NCBI GenBank assembly: GCA_938014245.1
Contig: CALLSD010000005.1
Span: 26,067-90,066 of the forward strand
DNA length: 64,000 nucleotides
Source: an uncultured Actinomyces sp.
GTDB lineage: Bacteria; Actinomycetota; Actinomycetes; Actinomycetales; Actinomycetaceae
Reading direction: 5' to 3'
The position numbers and the translations under genes were made by a program. Each line of letters opens with the position of its first letter. The stretch's first letter is position 1. Positions 15,789-26,100 of this stretch are shown here, one piece after another. Below the pieces are notes generated by a model. That model ran no database searches and had not been told where the DNA came from. It saw nothing but the letters and a program-made list of their open reading frames with translations.

Positions 15789-15947
15789 GGCGGGATCCTT
15801 CCTATACGTCGCCCTTTATTGAACGGTAACATGCTGTGCGAATACTGTGAGCATTCTGGACGCGAGAGTGTCTTACTCGCCACTGTATCCACTCTTATCT
15901 CGCAATATTCTGGGTTTCCTCTCCACTGGAAGCTACCCTTAGTCCTT

Positions 15948-17516
15948 ATGGCCCAATTCCTCGCACAGAACCATCTTCTGACTCTTTTCCTTGTCGTTGG
16001 ACTCGGTGCTATTTTAGGGGCGATTCGCGTTGGCCCCTTCCGTTTTGGGGCGGCCGGAGCTCTCTTCGTCGGCCTCCTGGTCTCTGCATATAGTCCCGAA
16101 GCGGGGCATGGGACTGCAATTATTCAACAAATCGGATTGGCCTTTTTCGTTTACACCGTCGGTATTGCCGCAGGATCGACATTCTTTGCCGATCTGCGTC
16201 GCCAGAGTTCTCTCTTGGGCTCTGCGACCATTATCTGCGTCGTTGGAGCCATCATTGCCTGGGCGGGTGGTCATTTCCTAGGACTGGGCAAGGGCCTCGT
16301 CACCGGGTTGTACACGGGCGCACTAACCGCGGCCCCTGCGCTCGACGCGGCCACACGTGTCAGTGGAAGCGGCGATGCCGCAGTGGGATACGCCTTCGGT
16401 TATCCCATTGGCGTGATTGTCGGCATCGTCGTCGTCACGATGACAGTGACGCGCAAGTGGATTGGCGAAAAAGACACCCCCTCACTCGCGGGCGCGGGAT
16501 TAGACGCGGTAACCGTCCGCGTCGAAAGGGCTGTGGCAACTCGCAAGATCCCCGCCTGGCGAGAAGGACGCGTCCGCATGTCCTACCTGCAGCGTGAGGG
16601 ACGTACGCGAGTCTTAATTCCCGGTGAAGAACTGCGCAGGGGAGACCTAGTTGTTCTGGTCGGTGGTTCCTCGGCAATCGCAGAAGTTGTCGAGCAACTT
16701 GGTGTCCAGACCGAGGCGCACCTGGCTGATGATCGCTCGGACGTGGCCTTCGAACGCATCGTCGTCTCCAGCCCAGACGTAGCGGGCCGATCGATTGCGG
16801 AACTCAATATGGCGACCCGCTTCGGTGCGGCTATTACACGAGTTCGACGCGGCGATCTGGACCTGCTCGCCAGCGATGACCTCAAGCTCAATCTTGGCGA
16901 TCATGCGGCAGTCGTTGTCCCTCAAGAAGAACTCGACAATGTCCAGAGTTTCCTCGGAGACTCCGAGCGTCGCGTGAGCGAAGTCGATGGAATGGCTTTC
17001 GGAATCGGCATGGTTCTGGGAATGGCGCTCGGGGCAATTCCATTCCCCATGTTTGGCGGAGCAACCTTCCAGTTGGGCTCAGCTGCTGGCCCACTCATCG
17101 TCGGTATGCTCCTTGGTGCGCTTCGTCGTACAGGTCCGCTGGTATGGACCCTGCCGGCCTCGGCGAACATCACGATCCGTTCCATTGGCCTCATGCTCTT
17201 CTTGGCTGCCCTGGGTCTCAATGCTGGCCCCGCTTTCGTTGAGCTATTGGCCAGCCCCCAAGGGTGGAAGGCCGCTCTCCTTGCGTTGATCATCGTTGCG
17301 GCCTGTTGCGTCGCACAGGCTATCGCGGGCCGCTTCCTTGGCTTGTCTGCGCCTCGTAGTGCGGGTGCTGTCGCTGGGTTCTTGGGACAGCCGGCCGTTT
17401 TGCAGGCTGCGGATGCGCGCGTGGCTGATGAGCGAATCGAGGCCGCCTACGCAACGATGTTTGCTTTCGCCATCATTGTCAAAATTTTCTTGGTGCCATT
17501 TATCTGGACACTGTGA
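15948..17516 (+). CDS. AspT/YidE-type transporter with TrkA-C domains
   Basis: 522 residues. Two sets of membrane helices flank a soluble middle part. The N-terminal half has LFLVVGLGAILGAIRVGPFR and GLAFFVYTVGIAAGSTFF, the hallmark of the aspartate:alanine exchanger family (AspT/YbjL/YidE duplication). The middle (about 180-370) contains two TrkA-C/RCK_C-like domains, each with GEELRRGDLVVLVGG or LNLGDHAAVVVP. The C-terminal half repeats the membrane fold (GTALGAIPFPMFGGATF-like, AGAVAGFLGQPAVLQAADAR). A putative anion exchanger; substrate not deducible. ATG 15948 directly precedes the first helix; an open frame begins at 15819 but its extra residues are not family-like, and no clear Shine-Dalgarno is seen. 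Nudix follows after 15 bases. Confidence 0.85.
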   Translation: MAQFLAQNHLLTLFLVVGLGAILGAIRVGPFRFGAAGALFVGLLVSAYSPEAGHGTAIIQQIGLAFFVYTVGIAAGSTFFADLRRQSSLLGSATIICVVGAIIAWAGGHFLGLGKGLVTGLYTGALTAAPALDAATRVSGSGDAAVGYAFGYPIGVIVGIVVVTMTVTRKWIGEKDTPSLAGAGLDAVTVRVERAVATRKIPAWREGRVRMSYLQREGRTRVLIPGEELRRGDLVVLVGGSSAIAEVVEQLGVQTEAHLADDRSDVAFERIVVSSPDVAGRSIAELNMATRFGAAITRVRRGDLDLLASDDLKLNLGDHAAVVVPQEELDNVQSFLGDSERRVSEVDGMAFGIGMVLGMALGAIPFPMFGGATFQLGSAAGPLIVGMLLGALRRTGPLVWTLPASANITIRSIGLMLFLAALGLNAGPAFVELLASPQGWKAALLALIIVAACCVAQAIAGRFLGLSAPRSAGAVAGFLGQPAVLQAADARVADERIEAAYATMFAFAIIVKIFLVPFIWTL

Positions 17517-17531
17517 GCAAAGGAGTCACTC

Positions 17532-18044
17532 ATGGCAACACCGGATTTTGTTCTGGAACTACGTCGGCACGTTGGGCACTCCATGCTGTGGCTTTCGGGT
17601 TGCACAGCTGTCGTCTTACGAGGCCGTGATGGAGCTGCGATTAATTGGCAGGCTCCCATCGACCCCGCTTCCGTCGAGATCTTGGTTGTCCAACGCGCAG
17701 ACAACCATCAGTGGACTCCAGTGACCGGGATTATCGATCCGGGAGAGGAGCCCGCTCAAGCCGCATGTCGCGAAATCCTCGAAGAGACGGCCTGCAAGGC
17801 ACGTGCACAGCGTCTGATCAGCGTCGAAGTCGTGGGTCCTGTGATCTATGAGAATGGGGACCAAACAACCTACCTTGACTTGGCGTTTGCGTGCGAGTGG
17901 GAGGACGGAGAACCCTTCCCGGCCGATGGGGAAAATACTCAAGCTGCTTTTGTTCGAGGCGATGAGCTTCCGCCGATAAATGAACGCTTCAGGCGGACGA
18001 TTGCGCGCGCGCTGAGCGGCGAGCTCGCTGCTGCGTTTAACTAA
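17532..18044 (+). CDS. Nudix hydrolase
   Basis: 170 residues with a complete Nudix box GIIDPGEEPAQAACREILEE at about residues 66-85, carrying the metal-binding REILEE motif. The preceding strand VEILVVQRADNHQWTPVTG is typical. These enzymes hydrolyse nucleoside diphosphates linked to another moiety; the substrate here is unknown. AAAGGAGT precedes the ATG. It lies 15 bases behind the AspT-type gene and is probably co-transcribed, ending at a strong hairpin. Confidence 0.92.
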   Translation: MATPDFVLELRRHVGHSMLWLSGCTAVVLRGRDGAAINWQAPIDPASVEILVVQRADNHQWTPVTGIIDPGEEPAQAACREILEETACKARAQRLISVEVVGPVIYENGDQTTYLDLAFACEWEDGEPFPADGENTQAAFVRGDELPPINERFRRTIARALSGELAAAFN

Positions 18045-18055
18045 GAGGTGAAAAT

Positions 18056-18089
18056 GTGGTGCCCGGGTGAGAACTCACCCGGGCACCAC
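18056..18089. terminator. Bidirectional terminator hairpin
   Basis: Perfect 16-bp arms: GTGGTGCCCGGGTGAG (18056-18071) and CTCACCCGGGCACCAC (18074-18089). It sits between the convergent Nudix and aminopeptidase genes. Confidence 0.75.
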
Positions 18090-18103
18090 GGCATGTCAAT
18101 CAA

Positions 18104-19414
18104 TCAGGCGCCAAGCCAGTAGGCAGCCAACACCTTGCGAAGATCAAGAAGATCTTGGACGTGGCTCATCTCGCGAGCCGAGTGCATAGAGAGCAATCCA
18201 ACACCCACGTCAACGGTCTCGATACCCAGACGCGTTGCGGTGATTGGGCCGATCGTTGTCCCACAGGGCGAGGCGTTATTCGATACGAAGTCCTGTGAAG
18301 AGACTCCTGCACGTGTGCATGCACGCTTCCACAGGGCGATACCCACACCGTTTGTTGCGTAGCGCTGCTTCGCGTTGATCTTGATGACCGGGCCGCGGCC
18401 CATGACCGGGTGATGCGAAGGATCGTGCACCTCGGGGTAATTCGGGTGCACCGAGTGCGCCGCGTCCGCGCTCACACACGTAGACGAAGCAATCATGCGC
18501 GCGTAGCCGTCTTCATCACGCCCGAGCGCCCAAGCAGTGCGACGCAAAACATCTTCGAGGATTGGGCCAGCAGCGCCTGTGCGCGATTCGGAACCAACTT
18601 CTTCATGGTCGAAACAGGACAAGACGATAATGTCCCCGCCTTCAGGAATGCCCATTCCTGCGATGTCTTCCAGTGCCGCCAGTGCTGGGTGGACCGAAGA
18701 GAGATTGTCCTGGCGTCCAGCGGCAACAAATTGTGCCTCCGAGCCAAAGGTCGCGGGGCCCTGTGAGGGAGTACAGATCAGATCGAAAGAAACGACCTCG
18801 TTTGCGTTTTCCAGACCAGCAGCGCGGGCGATGGTGTCCATCAGCGAGGCATCTGGGGTGTCGACCGTCCATACGGGGTGCAGATGTTTCTGGGGGTCGA
18901 GATGCAAAGACTCGTTAACGCCTCGGTTGAGGTGGATTGCCAGCTGCGGAATACGTGCCAGCGGCGCAGTGCGGACCAGGATTTCTTCTCCCGAGGCCAT
19001 GATCAGTCGACCCGCAACGCATAGTTCGCGATCGAGCCAGGAATTCATGATCATTCCGCCGTAGACCTCGACCTCGATCTGTCCCCAGCCATCGCTTGTT
19101 GTGGTTTGGGGTGAGGGCTTAAGCGTGAAAGCGGGGGAGTCTGTGTGTGCGCCGACAATTCGGAAACCGGTTGAGTCGGTGACGTTTTGGGGAACCATCC
19201 ATGCCATGACGGCTCCGCCGCGAACCATGACATGTCCGCCGGGGCTTGCGTCCCAGGGTTCTGTTTCGCTTTGGCGGGTGAAGCCTGCGTCTTCGAGGCG
19301 CTGAGCGACAAGAGAGGCCGCGTGATAGGGCGTGGGGGAATCAGCTAGAAAATGGAGATAATCGAGAGTATTAGAGTCGAGTTCTGGATTTTTAGACTCA
19401 AGTCGTGGTGTCAT
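18104..19414 (-). CDS. apeB: M18-family aminopeptidase
   Basis: 436 residues. LHFLADSPTPYHAASLVAQR at the start and the metal-ligand motifs of M18 metallopeptidases are present: GAHTDSPAFTLKPSP (His/Asp ligands), CFDHEEVGSESRTGA (Asp/Glu catalytic region) and VGVGLLSMHSAREMSH (C-terminal His ligand). The enzyme removes N-terminal, mostly acidic or neutral, residues from peptides in the cytoplasm using two zinc ions. Length agrees with the family (about 430). The gene symbol follows the bacterial ApeB naming. It is a single gene with a hairpin behind it. Confidence 0.93.
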   Translation of the reverse strand: MTPRLESKNPELDSNTLDYLHFLADSPTPYHAASLVAQRLEDAGFTRQSETEPWDASPGGHVMVRGGAVMAWMVPQNVTDSTGFRIVGAHTDSPAFTLKPSPQTTTSDGWGQIEVEVYGGMIMNSWLDRELCVAGRLIMASGEEILVRTAPLARIPQLAIHLNRGVNESLHLDPQKHLHPVWTVDTPDASLMDTIARAAGLENANEVVSFDLICTPSQGPATFGSEAQFVAAGRQDNLSSVHPALAALEDIAGMGIPEGGDIIVLSCFDHEEVGSESRTGAAGPILEDVLRRTAWALGRDEDGYARMIASSTCVSADAAHSVHPNYPEVHDPSHHPVMGRGPVIKINAKQRYATNGVGIALWKRACTRAGVSSQDFVSNNASPCGTTIGPITATRLGIETVDVGVGLLSMHSAREMSHVQDLLDLRKVLAAYWLGA

Positions 19415-19675
19415 ACCTGCATTTTACGCTGCACATTTTATTCAGGAGCGGGTGGACATATGTGCAGCGGTACTTTTTCGCTCACATGTATTGAGCCGCG
19501 CTTTGTTTCAGTAAATACGGGATGACACTAAAACAACTTTGTTCAAGTATTTAGATGCAATTGTTGTCAGATCATATTAGTTCGTAATAATTCGATGAAA
19601 ATCCGTCCGGTTTATTTGCGCATTTGCGCAGGTCAGGGGCTAGTTTTATTCCTCTGAGACTGATAAATTAAAAGG
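19415..19675. promoter_or_regulatory. A+T-rich divergent intergenic region
   Basis: 261 bases between the divergent aminopeptidase and MarR genes, clearly more A+T-rich than its surroundings. TTGTTC and TTAGATGCAATTGTTG occur around 19540-19570. Promoters for both genes probably lie here; no confident operator was found. Confidence 0.35.
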
Positions 19676-20134
19676 GTGATTACTCAAAGCAATGAGACTC
19701 TCCTCGATGAGAGCGAAGCTGAGCTTTGGCACGCGTGGAGTTCTGTTACGCGTGCTGTTCAGAGCGCCTTGGGTTCCGAAATTAGCAAGAGCGCTCCTCT
19801 GGCTTTAATCGAGTTTGAAATGCTCGATGAGCTTGCTAATGGAGAACAACCTATGCGTTCTGGAGAGCTTGGGGCTCTTGTCTCGTTAACGCGCTCTGGA
19901 ACCAGCCGCGCGATCTCCCGTCTTGTCGCTAAGGGCTTCATCAGTAAAGAAGGATCGTCAACGGATCGACGCTCCGTTCTTGTGTGCCTCACCCCCGAGG
20001 GGCGCAAGGCCTACGAGGCCGCTAATAGTGTCTTCGCAAACGCAGTCCGCAGCGGGCTTCTCAGTGCGGTAGACGGCAATGACCGCGACACCTTACTGAG
20101 AATCCTTAACGTCATCTCCGACACGATTCTCTAA
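19676..20134 (+). CDS. MarR-family transcriptional regulator
   Basis: 152 residues from GTG 19676. The winged helix is clear: LALIEFEMLDELANGEQPMR, then SGELGALVSLTRSGTSRAIS RLVAKGFISKEGSSTDRRSV and LVCLTPEGRKAYEAA. The DRR in the wing is a near-universal MarR feature. It would bind DNA as a dimer, often sensing phenolic or oxidising compounds. No obvious target gene is adjacent apart from the divergent aminopeptidase. It is followed by a bidirectional hairpin. Confidence 0.9.
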   Translation: MITQSNETLLDESEAELWHAWSSVTRAVQSALGSEISKSAPLALIEFEMLDELANGEQPMRSGELGALVSLTRSGTSRAISRLVAKGFISKEGSSTDRRSVLVCLTPEGRKAYEAANSVFANAVRSGLLSAVDGNDRDTLLRILNVISDTIL

Positions 20135-20141
20135 AAGAAAA

Positions 20142-20165
20142 GTGGGGCAGCGTAAGCTGCCCCAC
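20142..20165. terminator. Bidirectional terminator between MarR and GNAT genes
   Basis: GTGGGGCAGC (20142-20151), loop GTAA, GCTGCCCCAC (20156-20165). A-rich before it and convergent genes on both sides. Confidence 0.7.
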
Positions 20166-20187
20166 CCCACATTCTGGGTCTACACGG

Positions 20188-20628
20188 TTAGAACGACTTC
20201 CTGTAGACGTTGGTTTCGCGCTGAAGGAAACCAACCCGACGGTAGAGGCGGTTCGCCGCCTCTCGCGTCGGCCGGGATGTTAGATCGACTGTCCGAGCCC
20301 CCAACGCCTTGGCGTGGTCCACTGCGGCTTCCACAAGACTTTGGCCAACGCCCTGTCCACGCACGGCCTGATCTGTCACAACATCTTCAATCCACGCGCG
20401 CCTTCCCGTTGGAATGTCAAAGACGACCAGGGACAGCATGCCCATGATCTTCTCCTCATCATCAACGGCACACACCAGGTGCAGGCACTCTTGGTCAAAA
20501 AGCTCCTCAATCTGCTCCACGGACAAGGGCTGCGCGGAGGAGGACAGCTGCGGAAGTAAACGGTCGAAAGCCTCGTGAACCTGATCGTGAGAAGAATCGG
20601 GAAGCGTATTCAGGATCTCGATACGCAT
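20188..20628 (-). CDS. GNAT-family N-acetyltransferase
   Basis: 146 residues. AWIEDVVTDQAVRGQGVGQS is the acetyl-CoA-binding motif A (R/Q-x-x-G-x-G) and ANRLYRRVGFLQRETNVYR the C-terminal motif B. The whole protein is one GNAT domain and transfers an acetyl group from acetyl-CoA to an unidentified amine. It is a stand-alone minus-strand gene with GGAGC upstream of the ATG. Confidence 0.9.
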   Translation of the reverse strand: MRIEILNTLPDSSHDQVHEAFDRLLPQLSSSAQPLSVEQIEELFDQECLHLVCAVDDEEKIMGMLSLVVFDIPTGRRAWIEDVVTDQAVRGQGVGQSLVEAAVDHAKALGARTVDLTSRPTREAANRLYRRVGFLQRETNVYRKSF

Positions 20629-20696
20629 GGGTGCTCCTTATTTGGTGCGTGAACAATGGCCAAAGTTATGCCATTGAGGATAGCGCGAGCGCTCCT

Positions 20697-21917
20697 TTAG
20701 GAGGCGCGGCTCAAGCGAAATGTATCGTTATGTGAACCCACTGCAGCACGTGCGCGCAATGAGTGCACAGCTGCCGGCGTGGGCGTGGCCGGGGTCGGAA
20801 GCGAGGCCTCGGGCTTGGAATCCTGCAGATCCGCAGCCGTCGCTTGGACAGAAACGGAGTGATCAAGAGTGTTTTCTTGCCTGCCGGATGCTTCCTTCTC
20901 CGGAGCGAAGACATAGCGGCTCTGCGCGGAGTAGGAGACCAGGTACATCGTCGTGTCAGCGATAATCTTTGCCAGCCATAGTGGCACTCCCAGGCTCGTC
21001 ATCACGGAAAGCATGATGTAGGAGCCAGCGACGACCGCAAGTGCCAGAGACGCATAACGCATCGCACTGCGACGCAGGGAGGTGCCCTTGGCCTCGAAAA
21101 CATGACGATTCATTGTGAAGTTCACCGAAGCGCTGACCAAACGAGCAGCAACAACGGGGAAGAGCAAAGTACCCGTCACCGCGTTCAAGAGAAGAACCAA
21201 GACATAGTCAATAACGGTCGCAATTCCTGAAGAGACGGCGAACTTCAAGAGCGGCGCCCAAATTCGCGCGGAATCTTGCAGCGGACGGAAGTGAGAGGTC
21301 GGGTTTCCGGCCTCGTAAATCGTCTCAATCGGGATTTGTGTCACCGGATGACGGTACTTCGCAAGCTGCAAAAGGACGCGCAGCTCGTACTCATAACGAT
21401 CGCCCTCAATATCGATCAAGGTCGGCAAAAGATCAATCGGGAAGGCACGGAGTCCAGTCTGGGTGTCCTTGAGCTTCCAGCCGGTTGCAAGCCAAAAGAG
21501 CCCAGAGGTCGCACTATTTCCAATCCTCGAACGCGCCGGAACATGACCGACGAACTCGCGGACGCCCAGCACACTCTGATTGGACGTCGCGCAGGCCTGG
21601 CCCACGCGGAAGATATCCACCAGTGTGTGTTGGCCATCGGCATCTGCAGTCACAACGCAGTCATTGATTCCAAGGCTTTGGGCGCGGTCATAAATGTAGG
21701 TGAAACCAGCCCGAAGCGCGTACCCCTTACCGCGGTTACCTTCGTAGGAGATGACGTGGGCGCCTGCAGTACGTGAGGCATCGAAGATATCCCGGTATTC
21801 TTCGCCGGAACCGTCATCGACCACAACAATGCGCATTGCTGAATCAGCTCGATGCAGTTCAAGGATGAGACGCGGCAACCGTGCATCCGGTTGGTAAGCA
21901 GGAATTAACACGTACAT
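20697..21917 (-). CDS. Glycosyltransferase family 2 fused to GtrA-like membrane domain
   Basis: 406 residues. Residues 1-200 are a GT-A fold GT2 enzyme: MYVLIPAYQPDARLPRLILE, MRIVVVDDGSGEEY, VVTADADGQHTLVD (DXD metal site) and DTQTGLRAFPIDLLPTL, of the polyprenyl-phosphate glucosyltransferase type. Residues about 225-345 form four membrane helices of the GtrA family (FAVSSGIATVIDYVLVLLLN, SVNFTMNRHVFEAKG). The C-terminal 60 residues are low complexity. Such proteins make or move a polyprenyl-linked sugar across the membrane for cell-surface decoration. It follows the phosphodiester glycosidase-like gene after 3 bases, so the two form an operon. Confidence 0.88.
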   Translation of the reverse strand: MYVLIPAYQPDARLPRLILELHRADSAMRIVVVDDGSGEEYRDIFDASRTAGAHVISYEGNRGKGYALRAGFTYIYDRAQSLGINDCVVTADADGQHTLVDIFRVGQACATSNQSVLGVREFVGHVPARSRIGNSATSGLFWLATGWKLKDTQTGLRAFPIDLLPTLIDIEGDRYEYELRVLLQLAKYRHPVTQIPIETIYEAGNPTSHFRPLQDSARIWAPLLKFAVSSGIATVIDYVLVLLLNAVTGTLLFPVVAARLVSASVNFTMNRHVFEAKGTSLRRSAMRYASLALAVVAGSYIMLSVMTSLGVPLWLAKIIADTTMYLVSYSAQSRYVFAPEKEASGRQENTLDHSVSVQATAADLQDSKPEASLPTPATPTPAAVHSLRARAAVGSHNDTFRLSRAS

Positions 21918-21920
21918 GGC

Positions 21921-23012
21921 TCAAGCTCCCTTCGTGATGTAGATGATGTCGGAGGTAGCGCGTTCGCCACCATTAGAGGGGTTGTTGACGACTTGGCCGT
22001 TGAACCACATTTCAGAAGAGCCGCCGCCGTCCAAGTTGTAAGCGGTCTTTGCGCCCAGGCTCTGCATGATTTTGGCCAGGCCGCTCATCGTTACACCGCT
22101 TGACGTGCGAGAACGTCCATCCACAACGACGAAGACAAAGTGGTTATCGTCGATGATTCCGATTGCGGTTCGCGGCTGATTGCCCTGGATGGAGTGGTTA
22201 CCGAAGTTGGTATCGATCTCCAGGTTGTCGATTCCGCTGATCACCTGGCCGTCCTGTAAAAGAGCCGGACCGAAGGAGAGAGTCTGCCACACGCCCTCGT
22301 TGACCAGGGTTTGAGCGTTGGTCGAAGTCTCGTCGTAGACCTTCATCGTGCCGTCCTTGTAGATGGCTAGGCCCTGACGAGCGCCGCTATCGCGGTAGAT
22401 CGTTCCGTTTCGGATCACGATGCCGGTCGAGCGGAAACCGTAGTAGTCGCCGTTGATGGCAAAAACTGCGTTGTTATCTGTTGCGATCGAAGAGACCAAG
22501 TCTGTGATGTTCGAACCGAACTGATCGTTCGCAAAAGCTGAACGAAGAGCGGTCGCATCAGAAAGTTGAACGTCTGCGACGTAGTAGGTGACACCGTTGT
22601 TTTGAACCTGCTTGACGGAGATCGTGGTGTTTCCGTTCGTGTAGGTATCCGAGGTGATTGTTGCGCTATCCGTGTTCAGAGAAGTTGTTTGCGCGTTACC
22701 CTGCGCGGCCTCGTAAGAAGAGGCGCTGGTAACTTCAACGTGATCGATCACGTAGCGGTTGAGGGCCCAAGCAGTGGTGCCACCCAGAGCCAGCGTGATT
22801 GCGGTTGCGCCCGCGATGATCCCGTTGCGCAGCCCTTTGCGGCGACGCTTCGTGGGGCGGGTGCGTTGGGTAGGAGCATTGTGTTCTGCCGAGGCCGAGG
22901 CTGAGCTTGCCTGAATGGCCTGGGCGGTGGCTGCCTGCTGGCGGGCAGCGAAAGAGCGGGCAAGGTCATCGGCCGAAGGAGTAGCCGGAGTGGGGAAGTC
23001 ATTCTTGTTCAT
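21921..23012 (-). CDS. Phosphodiester glycosidase (NAGPA/DUF2233) family membrane-anchored protein
   Basis: 363 residues from ATG 23012. A cytoplasmic basic region (TKRRRKGLRNGII) is followed by one signal-anchor segment (IAGATAITLALGGTTAWALN). The extracellular part carries the NAGPA pattern: VFAINGDYYGFRSTGIVIRN, LAIYKDGTMKVYDE, QPRTAIGIIDDNHFVFVVVD, GRSRTSSGVTMSGLAKIMQS and TAYNLDGGGSSEMWFNG. The family hydrolyses phosphodiester-linked sugars or caps, and in bacteria acts on envelope glycopolymers. An alternative GTG start at 23027 adds five residues. It heads the operon with the GT2-GtrA gene, supporting a shared surface-glycan pathway. Confidence 0.9.
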   Translation of the reverse strand: MNKNDFPTPATPSADDLARSFAARQQAATAQAIQASSASASAEHNAPTQRTRPTKRRRKGLRNGIIAGATAITLALGGTTAWALNRYVIDHVEVTSASSYEAAQGNAQTTSLNTDSATITSDTYTNGNTTISVKQVQNNGVTYYVADVQLSDATALRSAFANDQFGSNITDLVSSIATDNNAVFAINGDYYGFRSTGIVIRNGTIYRDSGARQGLAIYKDGTMKVYDETSTNAQTLVNEGVWQTLSFGPALLQDGQVISGIDNLEIDTNFGNHSIQGNQPRTAIGIIDDNHFVFVVVDGRSRTSSGVTMSGLAKIMQSLGAKTAYNLDGGGSSEMWFNGQVVNNPSNGGERATSDIIYITKGA

Positions 23013-23059
23013 GCCCCTAGAATTCACGGCCGGTTTCTGTAGGGATTATGGACAAGCTG

Positions 23060-23077
23060 TGTTCCACCTGTGGAACA
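23060..23077. promoter_or_regulatory. Palindrome in the GH101/NAGPA divergent region
   Basis: TGTTCCAC-CT-GTGGAACA, two perfect 8-base arms, midway between the divergent starts at 23012 and 23161. Its form and position suit a regulator binding site. The regulator is unknown. Confidence 0.5.
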
Positions 23078-23160
23078 AATACCTCTCAAAAACTCCTTGC
23101 ATTCGATGAATGTTCGCTGGAAGATAGATGAGTCACGTCTAGGCAAAGGAGCCCGACACG

Positions 23161-26100
23161 ATGATAGACAAACGCGTCTTTTGGCGACCCCTGGCCATCC
23201 TTGGGGCACTCGCCTTGTCTCTCCCGGGATCAGCGGTTGCACATGCTACTGAAGGTGCAACAGATACCCCCGTTATTCTCAACGCGCCCACGACCATTAG
23301 CGCGGGACAACTTCGTGCAACGGTCTCGCACGAATTTCCGCAGGTCACCGGATATACCTTTGCGGGAAACCCTCTTGGCGGCCGCGCGGAAACGCTTCAC
23401 CAGGTCACGATCGACGGAAACCAATACACCGTCGACACTGTTGAAGCGCAGCGTGTTTCCGACCAGAAAGTCGCCTACACGGTAACTTTCGTCGGCAGTG
23501 AGATCACGATGAAAGCCGAGATCGAGGTACAGGAAATTACCTCCCGCTCCCAAGGAACGGAGGGCGCAAAGCGACCGACTTTGACCTTCCGCATCACTGA
23601 GATGAGCGGCGCGCACACGGTGGAAATTCCCGGCCACGGCCTCGTATCAGTAAATGCAGACCAAGGTGGAGCATACGCATGTGGCATCACGGGAGTCTCC
23701 CGAGGCGCAGCCAATGGCGACTCCTATGCGGGTGTTGACGATACTTTTGCCAGCATCACCGCCTCGACGCCCATTGATTACTACGAACAACCCAGCGCCT
23801 ACCTCATGGTCAACACCAATAAGGTCGCCGTCGGTATGGAAACCAACGCGACCTACGACCAGCCCCACGGCTATGAAAACAACTGGAATTCCAGGTGGAA
23901 GCGCCAAGTTATCGAACAAAACGGCATCAAGACTCTGATCGCGCAAAACGGTCAGTGGACCTACCGTTCCGAGGCCGCGACGGATGCTATTGGGGACGAA
24001 GAGCGCCCCTACACGACACTTGTCTTCACAGGAGACGCGAACTCTTCGGGCGGCGTTGATTGGCAAGATGCCGCAGTTGCCTATGCGGATATCACTCCCG
24101 AGATCACCGGCGCAGCCGACAATCATAAGTGGGTTGTCACCCACATTCCCTTCGATTTCGGTTCGGCTGCAACCCATCCCTTCCTCCAGATCGCCGATGA
24201 CGTCAAGCGCGTGAGCCTTGCGACTGACGGCTTGGGGCAGCGCGTCATGGTCAAGGGCTATGCCTCTGAAGGTCACGATTCGGGCCACATGGACTACGGC
24301 GGTAACATCAATACTCGCGCCGGTGGCGAGGCCGACTTCGGCACCCTCTTCGCCAGCACGAAGGATGTCAATGCGATCTACGGCGTTCACGTCAATACGA
24401 CCGAGGCCTACCCGGAAGCAAACTCTTTCCGTTCTCTTCCCTTCACCGGTGGCCGCGGGTGGAACTGGCTCAACCAGTCCTACTACGTCAATCAGCGTGA
24501 CGACTTGGGCAATGGCGGTGCCGTTAATCGCTTCCAGGAATTGCGCAATCAATTCCCCTTAAGCAAGTACCCGAATTTCCGCTGGATCTACATCGACGTC
24601 TACTACGGTTCGGGCTGGCAAGCTGACCGCTTGGGCAACGAACTCAACAAGATGGGATGGGAAGTCGGATCTGAATGGGCAGACCGCTTCGAGAAGCACT
24701 CGCTGTGGTCACACTGGTCGAATGACGAGCACTACGGTGGTGCAACCAACAAGGGCTTGAACTCCCAGGTCATCCGCTTCGTCGACAATGCGAATAAGGA
24801 CAATTGGAACCCCAATGTTGTCTTGGGCTACCCCCAGATTGTCGAGTTCGAAGGCTGGACTGGCCACCAAGACCAAGACGCGTTCTATCGCAACATTTGG
24901 TCAAACAACCTGCCCAGCAAGTTCCTCCAGAACTCTCGCATCATGCGCTACGACACCGCGGATGCAGGGGATGGCAAGACGAAGCACACCTACACATTTG
25001 CCAATGGAACGGTGGCTTCAGGGTCGACGGCGGTTACTGCTCAAACAGAGGCTAGCTACGTCGTTGGGACGATTCAGGCAGACATGTCTTCCTCGCGTGA
25101 ATTTGTCTACGACGGGGCAACAGTCCTTCGAGGCGATAGCTACCTCTTGCCGTGGAAGGACAACGGAACTTCTGCCGGGGCAGATCGCCTGTACTACTAC
25201 AACCCCGCTGGAACTGCGACGGAGTGGACGCTAACGAAGGCGTATCAAGGTGTTGGGTCTCTGGCTCTCTACCGACTCACCGATCAAGGACGTGTGAAGG
25301 TCACTGATCTGGCTGTTTCCGGCGGAAAGGTCACCATCCCGGCCTCGGTCTATGACGGAGTGGCTGAAAGCGATCGCGACCACACGGCCTTCGTGCTGGT
25401 TCCAGAAAACGCTCCCGCAGCCGTCTCAACCCCCGCATGGGGTGCAGGAACCGTCTTCGCTGATCCCGGATTTAACTCGGGAAGCTTGAGTGGCTACACA
25501 ACGGCTGGTTCAGTGAGCGTCGTGAAGGATCCTCACGGTGATCCTGTCGCGCAACTGGGTGCAGGCAAGGCCTCGCTGTCCCAAGAGATGACCCTGAACG
25601 CAGGAACCTACCAGGGCAGCGCGTGGCTCCAAATCAACAATGGAAAGACCCGCAAGGTCACTATTTCCGCCTCGGGAGATGGAGTGACAAGCGCCGGATC
25701 GCAGCAGCGAAATGGGGACTTGGGGGCAACTCGAGACAAGCCTGTGACGACAGTCTTTGAGGACTTCGAGAATATTGCGGAAGGCTGGGGCCCCTTCGTC
25801 AAGGGCGATGCCGGCAATATTACGGACCCGCGCACGGTTCTTGCCTCGCTGAATGCTCCATACACTCAACGAGGCGGAGTCCTTCCCGACCGTTCGCGGA
25901 AGGCGACGGATGATGCGATCGCGGGACACTGGTCGCTGAAGAGCCATGAAGAAAACGGCGGTCTTGTCTACCGGACTGTTCCGCAGACCGTGAATCTGCA
26001 GGCGGGACACCGCTACCGTATTTCCTACGATTACGACAACGCCGTGAGCGGTTCATACTACTGGGTCACCGCATACGATTCTGCGGGAGCTGACGGAGTC

